Part shown: positions 46,588-55,782 of the stretch, one piece after another
Numbering within the stretch: the stretch's first letter is position 1
Layout: the number at the start of each line of letters is the position of its first letter
Source of the DNA: Eupeodes corollae
Lineage: Eukaryota; Arthropoda; Insecta; Diptera; Syrphidae
Reading direction: 5' to 3'
Assembly: GCF_945859685.1 (NCBI RefSeq)
Contig: NC_079147.1
Span: 255,740,572 to 255,804,571, forward strand
DNA: 64,000 nucleotides
Made by a program: the position numbers and the translations under genes
Notes under the pieces: model-generated
Database searches by the model: none
Seen by the model: only the letters and a program-made list of their open reading frames with translations
What the model was told of the DNA's origin: nothing

Positions 46588-47927
46588 AGTGAACACCTTA
46601 TAGGGCTTCTAAGAATTATAAGGAAAAGTTAATCCGGCTCCCCGTCCTTGGAGTTATACTAAGGATCTGTCTATCAAAGTTGGGGCATGTACCGTCGATT
46701 GGCTTCCTAACCACGTGCATATCTCCTAGTTGCGAAACAGCAGACTAAGGCAACAAGTCTTGAGCTATAAGTGCGTCAATAAGCACCTCATGACCATACG
46801 CATCAAGGCTAAATTCTTCAACATTAGCTTGATATGGGCGCACCCCACACAGAAGAGAAAGATGACAACACCAAAGGTATGTTTTTCGAGCTCCTAGACA
46901 AAACAAATGAGCAGTGTCCTAGCTACGATATTAAAATTGTCCTGGGCGATTTTAATACCAAGCTAGGAAGGGAAGACATCTTTGGTGGAATAATCGGGAA
47001 AAACAGCCTGCACGACAACACTTCCGACAACGAGTTTAGCTCATAGATTTTGCTGCGGGACGAAACGTCATGGTAACCAGTACGCGTTTTCCACACCTCA
47101 ATATCCACAAAGGAACTTGGACTTCTCCAGATCAATCTACCATCAACCAGATTGACCATATTGCGTTCAACGCCAGACAAGCTTCCAACATCATGGATGT
47201 CCGAACTTTCCGAGAAGCTAACATCGACTCGGACCACTAGCTCCTTGTAGCCAAGTTAGCACTTCGGATATTCATAGCCAAGGCAAAACAGGGAGGTGCT
47301 GGGAGAAGGTACAACGTCAAACGGCTACAATCGCCAGAGATCAACAAATTCTTTTTGGACTGAGTAACAAGTAACCTCTCTCGACGTTTCCTGCCACTAA
47401 CACAATGTATCGAGAGTCGATGGCGACATTGCCAAGATGCAATCAGAGAAGCTGCCTCTGACGTCCTGGTATTCAGGCAACTACCAACAAGAAACCCCTG
47501 GTTTGATGAGGAATGTCGGCAGACAAATGCAGCCAAACAAAAGGCACGCAAAGCGGCGCTGCATAAAAGGACGAGACCTGATCATGAGCTCTATGAGCAG
47601 AAAAGGCGAGGGGAACACCGACTTCTCAGAAATGAAAAGAGTGAGCATGAGAAGAATGCAGTCAAATATGTTGAGAGGTTTAAAAGCAGGAATGAAGTTT
47701 GAAATTTTCATAAACAGGTGAAACGAAATTCACAGGCACATAAACCTAGAACCGAAGACTGCAAAGAGGAAAGTGGAAACATCATAGTGGAACTGCAGTC
47801 AATGCTGATGATATGGAAGGACCACTTTTGCAGACTGTATAACGGCGACGACAAACTGAATTCCGCTGTTTGTTTGTCCAATCCTGAAAAAAGGAGACCC
47901 TCTAAACTGCACCAACTATAAAGGAAT
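46588..47927 (+). mobile_element. RTE-like LINE copy 4, 5' half
   Basis: It starts within the leader (TAGTGAACACCTTATAGGGC also at 38165 and 61390). EN follows with EEKDDNTKGMFFELLDKT, LGDFNTKLGREDIFGGIIG (46834-47046), GTWTSPDQ..., and a preserved SDH (RTSREANIDSDH region near 47225), then a linker frame (47437-47721) and the RT entry NPEKRRPSKLHQL. It stops abruptly at AAGGAATCAG (47927), where LOA-type sequence starts. The 3' half of the same family lies at 53143-53836 in the same orientation. Confidence 0.8.
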
Positions 47928-48353
47928 CAGACCTGGCAAAATTCCTCGTTTTAAACTCTCCCAGTGGGTGCCGGGCGGTAATGATCACCACAGTTGTCTT
48001 GTACCTTGTCAAGATGGAGATCAACTAAGGTCAGGTTGAATTGCTGAAGTTTCCTACTCCTTAATAGTAGCAAGCTTTATCAACGCAATTTGACCATAGA
48101 TACGGGGTCTCTAATTTCAGTGGTGGTGTGCGCGTCTTACATAATCCGTGCCGAAGAATGGCTTGGGGGCAAACCAGTCGCTAACGAGCTCATTCGGATT
48201 CCTTGGCAGGGTCCGTCTTATCTTCTGCCTTACCCCGGTATATCGGCTCTGCCGGGGCTGAATTCTTTTTTCCAACCTACTCGGGGGACCAAAATACAAT
48301 AAATTTAAACAAAATTGACGAAATAGACAAGACGAACGTAGAACCCTACAGAC

Positions 48354-49184
48354 TTGGAGGATGGACTCTTGGCCTCCAGCCAGGAGACTTTGAAGGGGAG
48401 CACATTTAGCGCTGGTAGTTCCAGCACTTGTGAGCAACCCAAAACCACAGAAAGTATAGGCAGTGCTATTCATAGCACTTCTATACTTCCTAAACCGTAT
48501 ACAAAACCGAAACCCTCGCGTAGCAGTGCAACTCGAGGAACCAAAAAACCATCAGAAGGCGCTCTTTTCAGGAACCGCTTCAAAACGGCCTCTCACATTC
48601 TTGCCAAGATTGCCGAAAATGAAGACACCGGAATGATTCATGAGAGGGACGCCCAAGATAAAATAAAGTACCAGAAGGTTGTTGTTGAATACAACAAACT
48701 TCTGGCCAGCCGAGAAAAGGCCGTTAAGCGAAACAGATCTCATGTAGAGATCTCCACGTCTCAGAAAAAGAGCAAGCTTGACGACCGGACAAAGCCAGTG
48801 AAAGCACCATCTTCTGGAGCAGCGCAACTGCGTACTCTAAGTGAGGTTGTCAGGGATGACCTCCACGTAGGAGTTGTGAATGAGCTCTCCACAAACAGCA
48901 AAGGTCCGCTGAACGTGTGGAACTCTATCGAGGGCAACCTCTCTGAGATGGTGTTTTCATACACTATAACAAACAGTGAGTGCCCCTACCCTAGTTTTGA
49001 CTCTGGCGAGATGCTCAGTGGGCATAGGGTAATTAAGTGTGCGGACAGGTTTTCTAGGGATTTCCTTAGTGAAAGCATTGCTAAGGTTAGCAATGACTGG
49101 GAGTGCTTGAAGCTCAAGCTTATCCCAGCTAAGGACATCCCTAGACAACCGAAGGCTCACATTTGGTTGCCGCTCATGGCATAA
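48354..49184 (+). CDS. LOA ORF1-like protein (DUF4780-type region), 276 aa, partial
   Basis: This is the longest uninterrupted frame in the window. Residues about 1-75 are Ser/Thr/Pro-rich. Residues 75-130 are lysine-rich and charged (FRNRFKTASHILAKIAENED, KYQKVVVEYNKLL), possibly coiled. Residues 200-276 (LSEMVFSYTITNSECPYPSF ... VIKCADRFSRDFLSE ... LKLKLIPAKDIPRQPKAHIW) resemble the DUF4780-like region of ORF1 in LOA-type elements, which is thought to act in RNA packaging or ribonucleoprotein formation. The frame ends early: the usual continuation is in another frame after 49184. It belongs to a retrotransposon and is not a host gene. The start codon choice is uncertain. Confidence 0.6.
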   Translation: MEDGLLASSQETLKGSTFSAGSSSTCEQPKTTESIGSAIHSTSILPKPYTKPKPSRSSATRGTKKPSEGALFRNRFKTASHILAKIAENEDTGMIHERDAQDKIKYQKVVVEYNKLLASREKAVKRNRSHVEISTSQKKSKLDDRTKPVKAPSSGAAQLRTLSEVVRDDLHVGVVNELSTNSKGPLNVWNSIEGNLSEMVFSYTITNSECPYPSFDSGEMLSGHRVIKCADRFSRDFLSESIAKVSNDWECLKLKLIPAKDIPRQPKAHIWLPLMA

Positions 49185-49335
49185 GGAATGCCAAAATTAA
49201 AATTCTGCAGAGTCAAGGAACAGACACCGACAAATCTGATGACAACGTCGATGATGACGATGTTATAAGCGGAGTCGGGATCCCCAGCGAGTTGCCGGGC
49301 CCCAGCTCTGCAGCTAAAAATAATTCAAAAACGCG

Positions 49336-50220
49336 CTGAAGGTCATCCAGATTAGTCTGAAGCACCCTAAGTGCGCCTCAGATAATCTGAGAGTTTTCCT
49401 TAAGGAGGGAAACTTTGACATTGGCGTTATCCAAGAACCGTGGATAAACGGCCTCAAAGTGCGAGGCCTCCAAGACAACCAATACGACCTCTTTTATAAA
49501 ACTGCAGATCAAGACCAAGGTAATCCCAGAACTTGTATTTTAGCTAAGAAACATTTAAAAGGTTGTTTATGTCCAAATTTTAGCACTCCCGATCTGACAG
49601 TTGTCAGATTTGAAGACAAAAATGAACAGGGTTTGCTGATGGCCTCTTTTTACTCTGCCCACCATCACCTCCGGAGGTGTGCAAAATCATAACCGAAGCT
49701 AACATCAAAAAGGCAAACCTTCTGATCGGAGGCGACGCAAATGCTCGGCATACCCTTTGGGGAAGTTCTGTGATCAATGAACGAGGTGAGTCACTTTTTG
49801 ATTTTATTATTGAAAATAATTTGACCATTTGTAACAGAGGCAATACTCCCATTTTCGTCTTTCCGAGCTTGGAAAATTATGATGGATGGGAGGATGTGTT
49901 TGATGTTACTTTAGTAAACAACCGTAATTTATTAGTGGAGAATTGGAGAGTTTCCCATTTGAATTCGTTTTGGGATCACAAGTGGATTCTTTTTCAAATT
50001 AATTTCGAGTCGAAAAACCCTCCGCCTTACAGAAATCCCAAAAGAACTGACTGGACGAAATTCAGTCAAATTGCGAATTCCAAACTAAGCAACTCACCGA
50101 ATCTCACTGAATCGATAGGAGACCTTGAATCAAAGGTGAAAACCTTTAAAACTTCTATAAGTAAAGCTTTAAGAGTCTCTTGCCCAGTTAAATATAGCCG
50201 TAAAACCTTGGTGGTGGAAT
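49336..50220 (+). pseudogene. LOA endonuclease domain, frameshifted
   Basis: Frame 1 (to 49692) reads QISLKHPKCASDNLRVFL, then GVIQEPWINGLKVRGL (the IQEPW motif of LINE endonucleases), and frame 3 (49677-50222) continues with LLIGGDANARHTLWGSS (the GDxNA motif), GESLFDFIIENNLTICNRG, and VTLVNN ... SDH-equivalent FWDHKWILF. A single frameshift near 49670 joins the two. The catalytic motifs are recognisable, with SDH replaced by WDH. Confidence 0.75.
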
Positions 50221-50774
50221 GAAGAACTGTCGAGTCTTAGAAAAATGACGAGGACAATTTTCAATATCTGCCACAATTATAAGTTTTACCAACCGTATAA
50301 AGACTCTCTTAAAGTTTACAAGAAGAATCGCTCGTTAAGGTCGGTGTAGAAGACTTCATTCGAGAATGGATTATTTCCATGCTCAGTGGTAGGAAGACTA
50401 CTGTTGGAGATATCCTTCCTTTAATAATTGAACAGCTTTCTGGTTCTTGAAGGGAAATTTTTTATTCCTACAGAATATATTTACAGAATATTATATATAT
50501 ATATATTAAATTTATACATTTATGTATGTACAATGTACATGTGTATTTATAATAAGTATAATTAACTTACAATTAGTTTGCTTCTTAAGGAAAGATAACT
50601 TTATTTGATTTTGCTACTTTTTTTGATCGCTAAGCCACGAGGTTTTAACGATCGAAGGCAGGTCTTAACCAATCAATAGTAAGATGGAGAAAGAAAGAAT
50701 TTGCAAGAATTCAGAAATTTTTTGTTAAAAGGGCGCGCTAACGATCTGTCATTTTTTGATGTCAATCGAAATTA

Positions 50775-51272
50775 GTGCTGCCAGGTTTGGCAACAACTAC
50801 GAAATTAATTCCATCAGATATTATCTCGGAAGACACTGACTACTGCACTCCTACTTTGAACCTTAGTAAGGGTTTTAAGACTATTTTCCCATCGAGAGAA
50901 GATTGGGAGGATGACATCGTGTCGATAAGTTTCGAAACAACCATCTTTACTGACGGCTCAAAGATGGAGTGCGGAGTTGGTTCTGGGATCTTTTCTGAAT
51001 CCCTTAATGTAGCCAAATTTTGCGGTTTGTACCGGACATTGGGCTATAGGAGTTCATGCAGAGAAGTAGGGTATCTCTTACAACACCTTTGCCGTAGCTG
51101 TAGTGACCAAAGAGAAAGTGAAACCATAATCCATTTCCTCTACAAATGTCCTACTTTGGCAAACACCAGAATGAAATGCTTTGCAAAAGCATTCTTTCAA
51201 GAACTCGATGAGCTATTTGAGACAAAGATTAGAGACCTAATCTTTTTTCTCAATGCGACAAAATGGCTCTAA
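50775..51272 (+). pseudogene. LOA C-terminal remnant with RNase H start and CCHC-like cluster
   Basis: A 165-codon frame holds IFTDGSKMECGVGSG, the opening strand of an LINE RNase H with its first aspartate, then jumps (internal deletion removing the rest of RNase H) to CRSC...HFLYKC and a tail ending LNATKWL. The last part aligns by pattern with 14268-14410 and with the fragment at 60740-61010. Confidence 0.7.
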
Positions 51273-51482
51273 CATAATCGCCTCCACCCCAATAGTTATT
51301 AAAACCTGTCTCATTACTTTGTTGGCTCCTATTTTAAATGATCTCAATAGCTGCATTTTGAAGCTTTTGTATTATTTTGGATATGTTTTTTAGCTCCATT
51401 ACCCCAACCAAGTATACCAAACCGTATCCATCAAAGCATATGCTTTAAAACGCTTTCAGATGTATGGTATTTCAAATGTGTA

Positions 51483-51490
51483 ATTTCAAA
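51483..51490 (+). repeat. hAT target-site duplication, left
   Basis: ATTTCAAA immediately precedes CAGAGCTG and is repeated at 52541-52548 immediately after the other end. Confidence 0.92.
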
Positions 51491-52540
51491 CAGAGCTGTA
51501 AAAAATGCAATCATTTTTGTATTGCAGTTAAATGATTGAAAAGACTTACATTTTGAATAATTTGACTTCATTTCTGTACTTAACTTCGAAAAAAAAATCA
51601 CAGTTAATTTTGATGTCTTTTGTAAAGAAATCATTTTGAGCAGTTAAAAGACTTAAAGTCAAAAGAATGCATTACTTTTTACTGCTTGCATTCTTGTAAG
51701 TCTTTTAAAAGTCTTTTACATTCTTTGCATTCATTAAGTCTTTTGATTGCATTCAATGTAATGCAGTCATTTGAATGCTTTGAAGTCTTTTTACTGCTTG
51801 AAATCTTTTTATTGCTTGAAGTCTTTTGAGTGCTCTAAGTCTATCTATATAGTTTATCATCAGGTTCCTTACGACTAGCATTTACTTTGCTCTTTTGATT
51901 ATTAAATTCATATTGTACTCGCAGTTGGCCTCACAAATACAAAGTCTATCAAAATTTAAAAAAAAATATACAACAAAGGAAGGCTAATGTTGCATGTTGT
52001 TTTTAATAATAATTTATTTTATATTTGAGTTAGTTTTTTTTTTTTGAAAAACTGCCCTAATTAAGTACACCTACACAAACATCTTTTTAGAAGCCACCTT
52101 ATATGTTTTAGCCTATGATTACACCTTCTGAACAATACATTCATTAAAAGTAGTCTTTAGACTTCAAGCAGTAGAAAGACTTCAAGCAGTAGAAAGACTT
52201 CAAGCAGTAGAAAGACTTCAAGCAGTAAAAAGACTTCAAAGCATTCAAATGACTGCATTACATTGAATGCAATCAAAAGACTTAATGAATGCAAAGAATG
52301 TAAAAGACTTTTAAAAGACTTAAAAGAATGCAAGCAGTAAAAAGTAATGCATTCTTTTGACTTTAAGTCTTTTAACTGCTCAAAATGATTTCTTTACAAA
52401 AGACTTCAAAATTAACTGTGAATTTGTTTTCGAAGTTAAAGTATTGCAATAAGCAATGTTAATGCATTCCCAAAATTCAGTTAAATGAATGGGACTTTTC
52501 GCGATGAAATACCAAATGATTGCATTCTTTTACAGCTCTG
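51491..52540. mobile_element. Non-autonomous hAT-like element with long foldback inverted repeats, 1050 bp
   Basis: Both ends read CAGAGCTGTAAAA, then (A/G)AATGCAATCA inward, and ATTTCAAA is duplicated on both sides (8 bp), the hAT signature. The inverted repeats extend about 370 bp on each side (51491-51850 and 52155-52540), leaving a central part of only about 300 bp with no transposase, so transposition must have been supplied in trans. Subterminal repeats of 18 bp are in both arms. The host sequence, a minus-strand LINE, is continuous across the insertion. Confidence 0.9.
52159..52230 (+). repeat. Four 18-bp subterminal tandem units of the hAT element
   Basis: AGACTTCAAGCAGTAGAA is repeated four times with one change in the last unit. 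About three degenerate inverted counterparts lie at 51782-51842. Subterminal repeats are transposase-binding sites in many hAT elements, which makes a binding role plausible here. Confidence 0.88.
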
Positions 52541-52548
52541 ATTTCAAA
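52541..52548 (+). repeat. hAT target-site duplication, right
   Basis: ATTTCAAA immediately follows CAGCTCTG. It matches 51483-51490 perfectly, so the insertion is comparatively young. Confidence 0.92.
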
Positions 52549-53142
52549 TAAGGCTTTCTTGAAAATGACAATCTATCACTACACCCAGATATTTATAGTT
52601 GTTCACTAACTCCATGCATTCCTTCAGTGCGTTTGGGCAAGCATAATTTTTCAAAGAAATCCGCTGTAATGTTTGCTTGATTTGCGGTCTTCGAATGTTA
52701 ATCATTTTAATTTTGGAGGCGTTTATTACTAAACCGTTATCGTGACACCATCTCACAGTCGCATTAAATTCTGTTTGCATCATAATAACTGCAGTTTCCA
52801 GAAAACTCTGACGGACAATTTTAGCCATATCATCAGCAAAAGCAAATGGTATACGTTGTTTGAAAACTCCGAGTAACTCGTTGGTATATAATATATATAA
52901 AACCGGTCCTAATTTTGATCCCTGTGGCATTCCATTTTTCATTATCTTTGTGTCATTGAAAGTATCTTTTATCTTAACACAAAAAGTTCTGTTTTGTACC
53001 TCGTATTCCAATCCTTCGCAATGCTTCAATAAAGTTAGAATGGTTCAAGGTATCGAAAGCCTTACTTAAATCCATGTACATTACTAATACATGGTGACCT
53101 CTTTCCAAGCTTTCATTAACACAATTTGCGAATTTACTAAGT

Positions 53143-53836
53143 AAACTCGTCCGTTTGTGCAGGATGACCATGGAGAATTCACGCTGCTCCAAAAAGGTTG
53201 GAAACAGCTTAACAGAACCTTTCGATTTCAAAAAAGGGAATTAGAGAAGTTGATGCGCTGTCATTCGATTTTTTTAACATCGCACTTGAAAGAATAGTGC
53301 AGAGCTCAAATGTTAACACCAGAGGCACTATCTTTCAAAAGTCTCTGCAATTACTAGCATATGCTAATGAAATTGACATAATCGGAAGAACTGAGCGTGA
53401 TTTTAATTGGGCTTTTGTAAGTATTAAGGAAAAAGGCTGGTATGTGTTTAACGGTTAATGAGGGCAAAACAAAGTACATGCTGTCGTCTAAAAAGCACAC
53501 ACAACAACTCGTTCTTGGTCAAAACATCACCTTCGAAAGACATAACTTTGAGATAGTCAAGGACTTCGTCAACCTAGGCTCCACTGTAAACGCAGAAAAC
53601 AACACCAGCGCTGAGATCAAACGAAAAATAACTCTTGCTAACCGCTGTTTCTTTGGGCTAATAAAGCATTAGAGTAGAAAAGTCCTCTCTCGAAGGACCA
53701 GATGGAGCGCACAAGTGGAAAGTGAATTCAACCAACTTGAAGCGCGTAATTGGAGACATCTAGCTGGGGACCGAGCTACATAGAGTAGTTTGTTGGGTGA
53801 GGCCCTTGTTTACACAGGACTGTAGCGCCACCTTCA
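53143..53836 (+). mobile_element. RTE-like LINE copy 4, 3' half
   Basis: It begins in the RT (AAACTCGTCCGTTTGTGCAG, equivalent to 39978), carries a decayed palm with a LLAYANEIDIIG-like active site (A-N-E replacing A-D-D, about 53355), the post-palm frame (53442-53672) with CLTVNEGKTKYMLSSKKH and NAENNTSAEIKRKITLANRC, lacks about 430 bp of the C-terminal region, and ends at the CGCCACCTT motif (53836). It is probably the continuation of 46588-47927. Confidence 0.78.
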
Positions 53837-54110
53837 TAGTTGTTGATTCGTTCGATTTTTGGATTCAACCAAAGGCAAAAATCTTTTATATGAAATGCCT
53901 TTTTAAAAAAATCACCTTCTTAATTTTTTGAAAGTCCTTGCTGTAAGAATAAGTTTATTTTGAGTGGATTTCTGTACTGCTTGAAATTGTGTCTAATGTA
54001 CAAATTATTGCTCACACGTCCATAGATTCTATGGAACTTAAAAAGCAAAGAAATGATAACATTTAAAAATTAAAAAATCGGACCAATTATAAGTAAAAAA
54101 TACTAAAATT
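53837..54110. other. AT-rich spacer without left-arm counterpart
   Basis: No coding or repeat signature. Homology with the left arm starts at about 54110. Confidence 0.5.
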
Positions 54111-55220
54111 TGAATTAATAGTTGGTTTAAAGCTGAAGATTGCTGCACTTTAAATTGTTGTCTTTGTTTATAGTTGCAGGTTTCGTAAACTATCGATGGT
54201 ATTTTAAAATTGCAAATATCAAATGTTGGGCACATATTTTTCTAGTGCTTTTTTAAAATTGTATAAAATTCCTATTCTTATGTTGTTTATTTATACTAAG
54301 CCCAATTTAAATATGTGGGGTGTACTTTGAAGTGTATTACAATAGGCTAGAAAACAAAACTTCCTTTCATCCTTGAAGGATGTTATTCATATATTTTACT
54401 TACACCTACAGCACTACACAAAAACTCCAAGAGGTGATGATGATACTTGAAAAGTATCTAATGTCCTAAAGAGAGAAAGTGCATTTTCTCTTCCTTCCGT
54501 CTTCTTATTTTATAGTTCTGTTTTTTTTTTTCTTTTATTTTATATCTTTTTATATGCAAACCCTGCAACTCTTGTTTTTCTATATTTATGTCTAAAGTTT
54601 TACTGCGCGTCCAACTTAAATGAATGTTTTTCCTCTTTGCATATGAAAAATTGTATCTCCACAATTGTGTTGTTCTTTTTTCTAAGAAATAAAAACACAA
54701 GAAATAAAACAGACAAAAACAACCGACATGACAAATTAATGGTCGTCCTTGTTCGACTTTGCTATCCGTTTCCGCCCTGAGGTCAGTACAAAAGAAGTAA
54801 CAAAAACAACATATAGAAAACAAAGAAAAACAAGAAGTAGTAAAACTGCCCATTGGCATAAACTTTTGTATATGGGTCGTATAAATGACACAATCGAATT
54901 TCGGTCCTTAATTACATATTTATTGATGGTTTATTGGAATGTGAAAAGTTTTGTTTTTTGGCTTAATCACCAAAAATATTTATATAGATTAAAATAGGGC
55001 AAGATTGTGTTTCTTCCCCCTTATTGACAAAACAACAAAATGTTCTTCTTTTTTCTTATGGAGGGAAGGGAGGTTTGACTGTGGTGAGGGACATCCATAT
55101 CTTTTGGTAATATACTTAAGCTTTAGTACTTGCCCAATACTGTACCAATTGCCATCATCATCAAAGTTAGACATACCTACGTGGCTCTGTCTATGGATAT
55201 GAATGTTTACATCTAGCTTT
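54110..55220. other. AT-rich non-coding block, mirror of 1-1063
   Basis: Reverse complement of the window's first kilobase with scattered differences (for example, a shorter AT tract near 54530 and small changes near 55020-55080). No gene recognised. Confidence 0.6.
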
Positions 55221-55551
55221 GGCCTTTTCTTTAAAGGGGGATGAAAAAAAAAACAATTTTTAAGAAAAGCAGAAAAAAGAAACTCGAAACGATACAACTG
55301 ACATCATCATGTTTGGGTAAATTGATATTACCAAACGTGAGATGGGTTGCACGGGAGGAAAAAAGAGACATTTTTTCTGTTCTTCATTTTTAAAAGTTAA
55401 AAGTTTTGGATATAGGTTTTTTTTAACTTTATTTTTTGTTGCATACTTTCGTTGAACTTTTATAGAGAGAACACTTGTCGGATTATACAACATTCAGTGT
55501 AGGATCAAACCCAAAAATCACCTTAACAGGCGCCAAGTTGAATTTCCTCAA
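55221..55551. other. AT-rich DNA, no features recognised
   Basis: The left-arm equivalent would lie before base 1 of the window, so it cannot be told whether this is still part of the inverted duplication. Confidence 0.45.
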
Positions 55552-55782
55552 ATATGCGTAGGACTATAATAAAATGAGAGATCCTTGAGGTGTTAAGGCT
55601 AAGTTCATTGAAGTTAACTAATTTACCAAAGAAGGTGAAGGTGAGGTGAGGCTGAAACTTATTTTTATTTCTACTAAAACATCCTCGTTAAAAACAAAAA
55701 CAAATTAGTGCACTCAGGCGTATGCGTACTTTTTTAAATTCTTATTGTTAAACAAAAATCTGTTTTAATTTTGGCTTGCGAT
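55552..55782 (+). repeat. Direct repeat unit A, 231 bp, left of RTE copy 5
   Basis: From ATATGCGTAGGACTATAATA to TTGGCTTGCGAT it matches unit B (58223-58451) along its whole length with scattered changes and small indels. A third partial unit is at 59440-59560. The units share the landmark GGCGTATGCGTACTTT. Confidence 0.88.

Larger units (their letters stand above)
48000..51285 (+). mobile_element. LOA-clade LINE, right arm only, RT region replaced
   Basis: It contains an ORF1-like frame (48354-49184), an endonuclease (about 49336-50220), then a stretch of AT-rich unrelated DNA (50450-50750) in place of the reverse transcriptase, and a C-terminal remnant (50775-51272) with an RNase H start (TIFTDGSKMECGVGSG) and a CCHC-like cluster (CRSCSDQRESETIIHFLYKC). 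The layout and the C-terminal cluster match the LOA element at 11727-14555, but the sequence is a different subfamily. It sits between two halves of an RTE. Inactive. Confidence 0.78.
51290..53142 (-). mobile_element. CR1/jockey-group LINE fragment, split by a hAT element
   Basis: The minus-strand RT palm is at 53142-52549: MYMDLSKAFDTLNHSNFIE (53090), NGMPQGSKLGPVLYILYTNE, FAFADDMAKIV (FADD active site), INASKIKMINIR and NNYKYLGVVIDCHF. Sequence resumes at 51480-51290 on the other side of the hAT insertion with ALFEITHLKYHTSESVLKHM. It is 5'-truncated at 53142, where RTE sequence in the opposite orientation begins. The clade is not certain and it differs from the LINE at 3010-5125. Confidence 0.78.
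27615..55220 (-). repeat. Right arm of the giant inverted duplication
   Basis: This is the reverse-complement partner of 1-24431. It starts directly after the 200-N gap and is traceable to about 55220, where the partner runs off the window, so its true end is unknown. It is longer than the left arm because it carries its own insertions: an RTE with a nested 204-bp insertion (37879-41221), a longer copy of an AT-rich repeat (36770-37878), and a nested transposon cluster (46588-53836). It lacks the LOA element found in the left arm. Confidence 0.93.

Noticed and set aside
52159..52230. Regular repeats resembling a CRISPR array
   Set aside because: Eighteen-bp units without spacers, inside the inverted repeat of a eukaryotic hAT element.
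52974..53231. Fusion protein with DLSKAFDTLNHSNF and an RTE-like start
   Set aside because: It arises from reading across the junction of a minus-strand LINE and an antisense RTE. There is no evidence that it is expressed.
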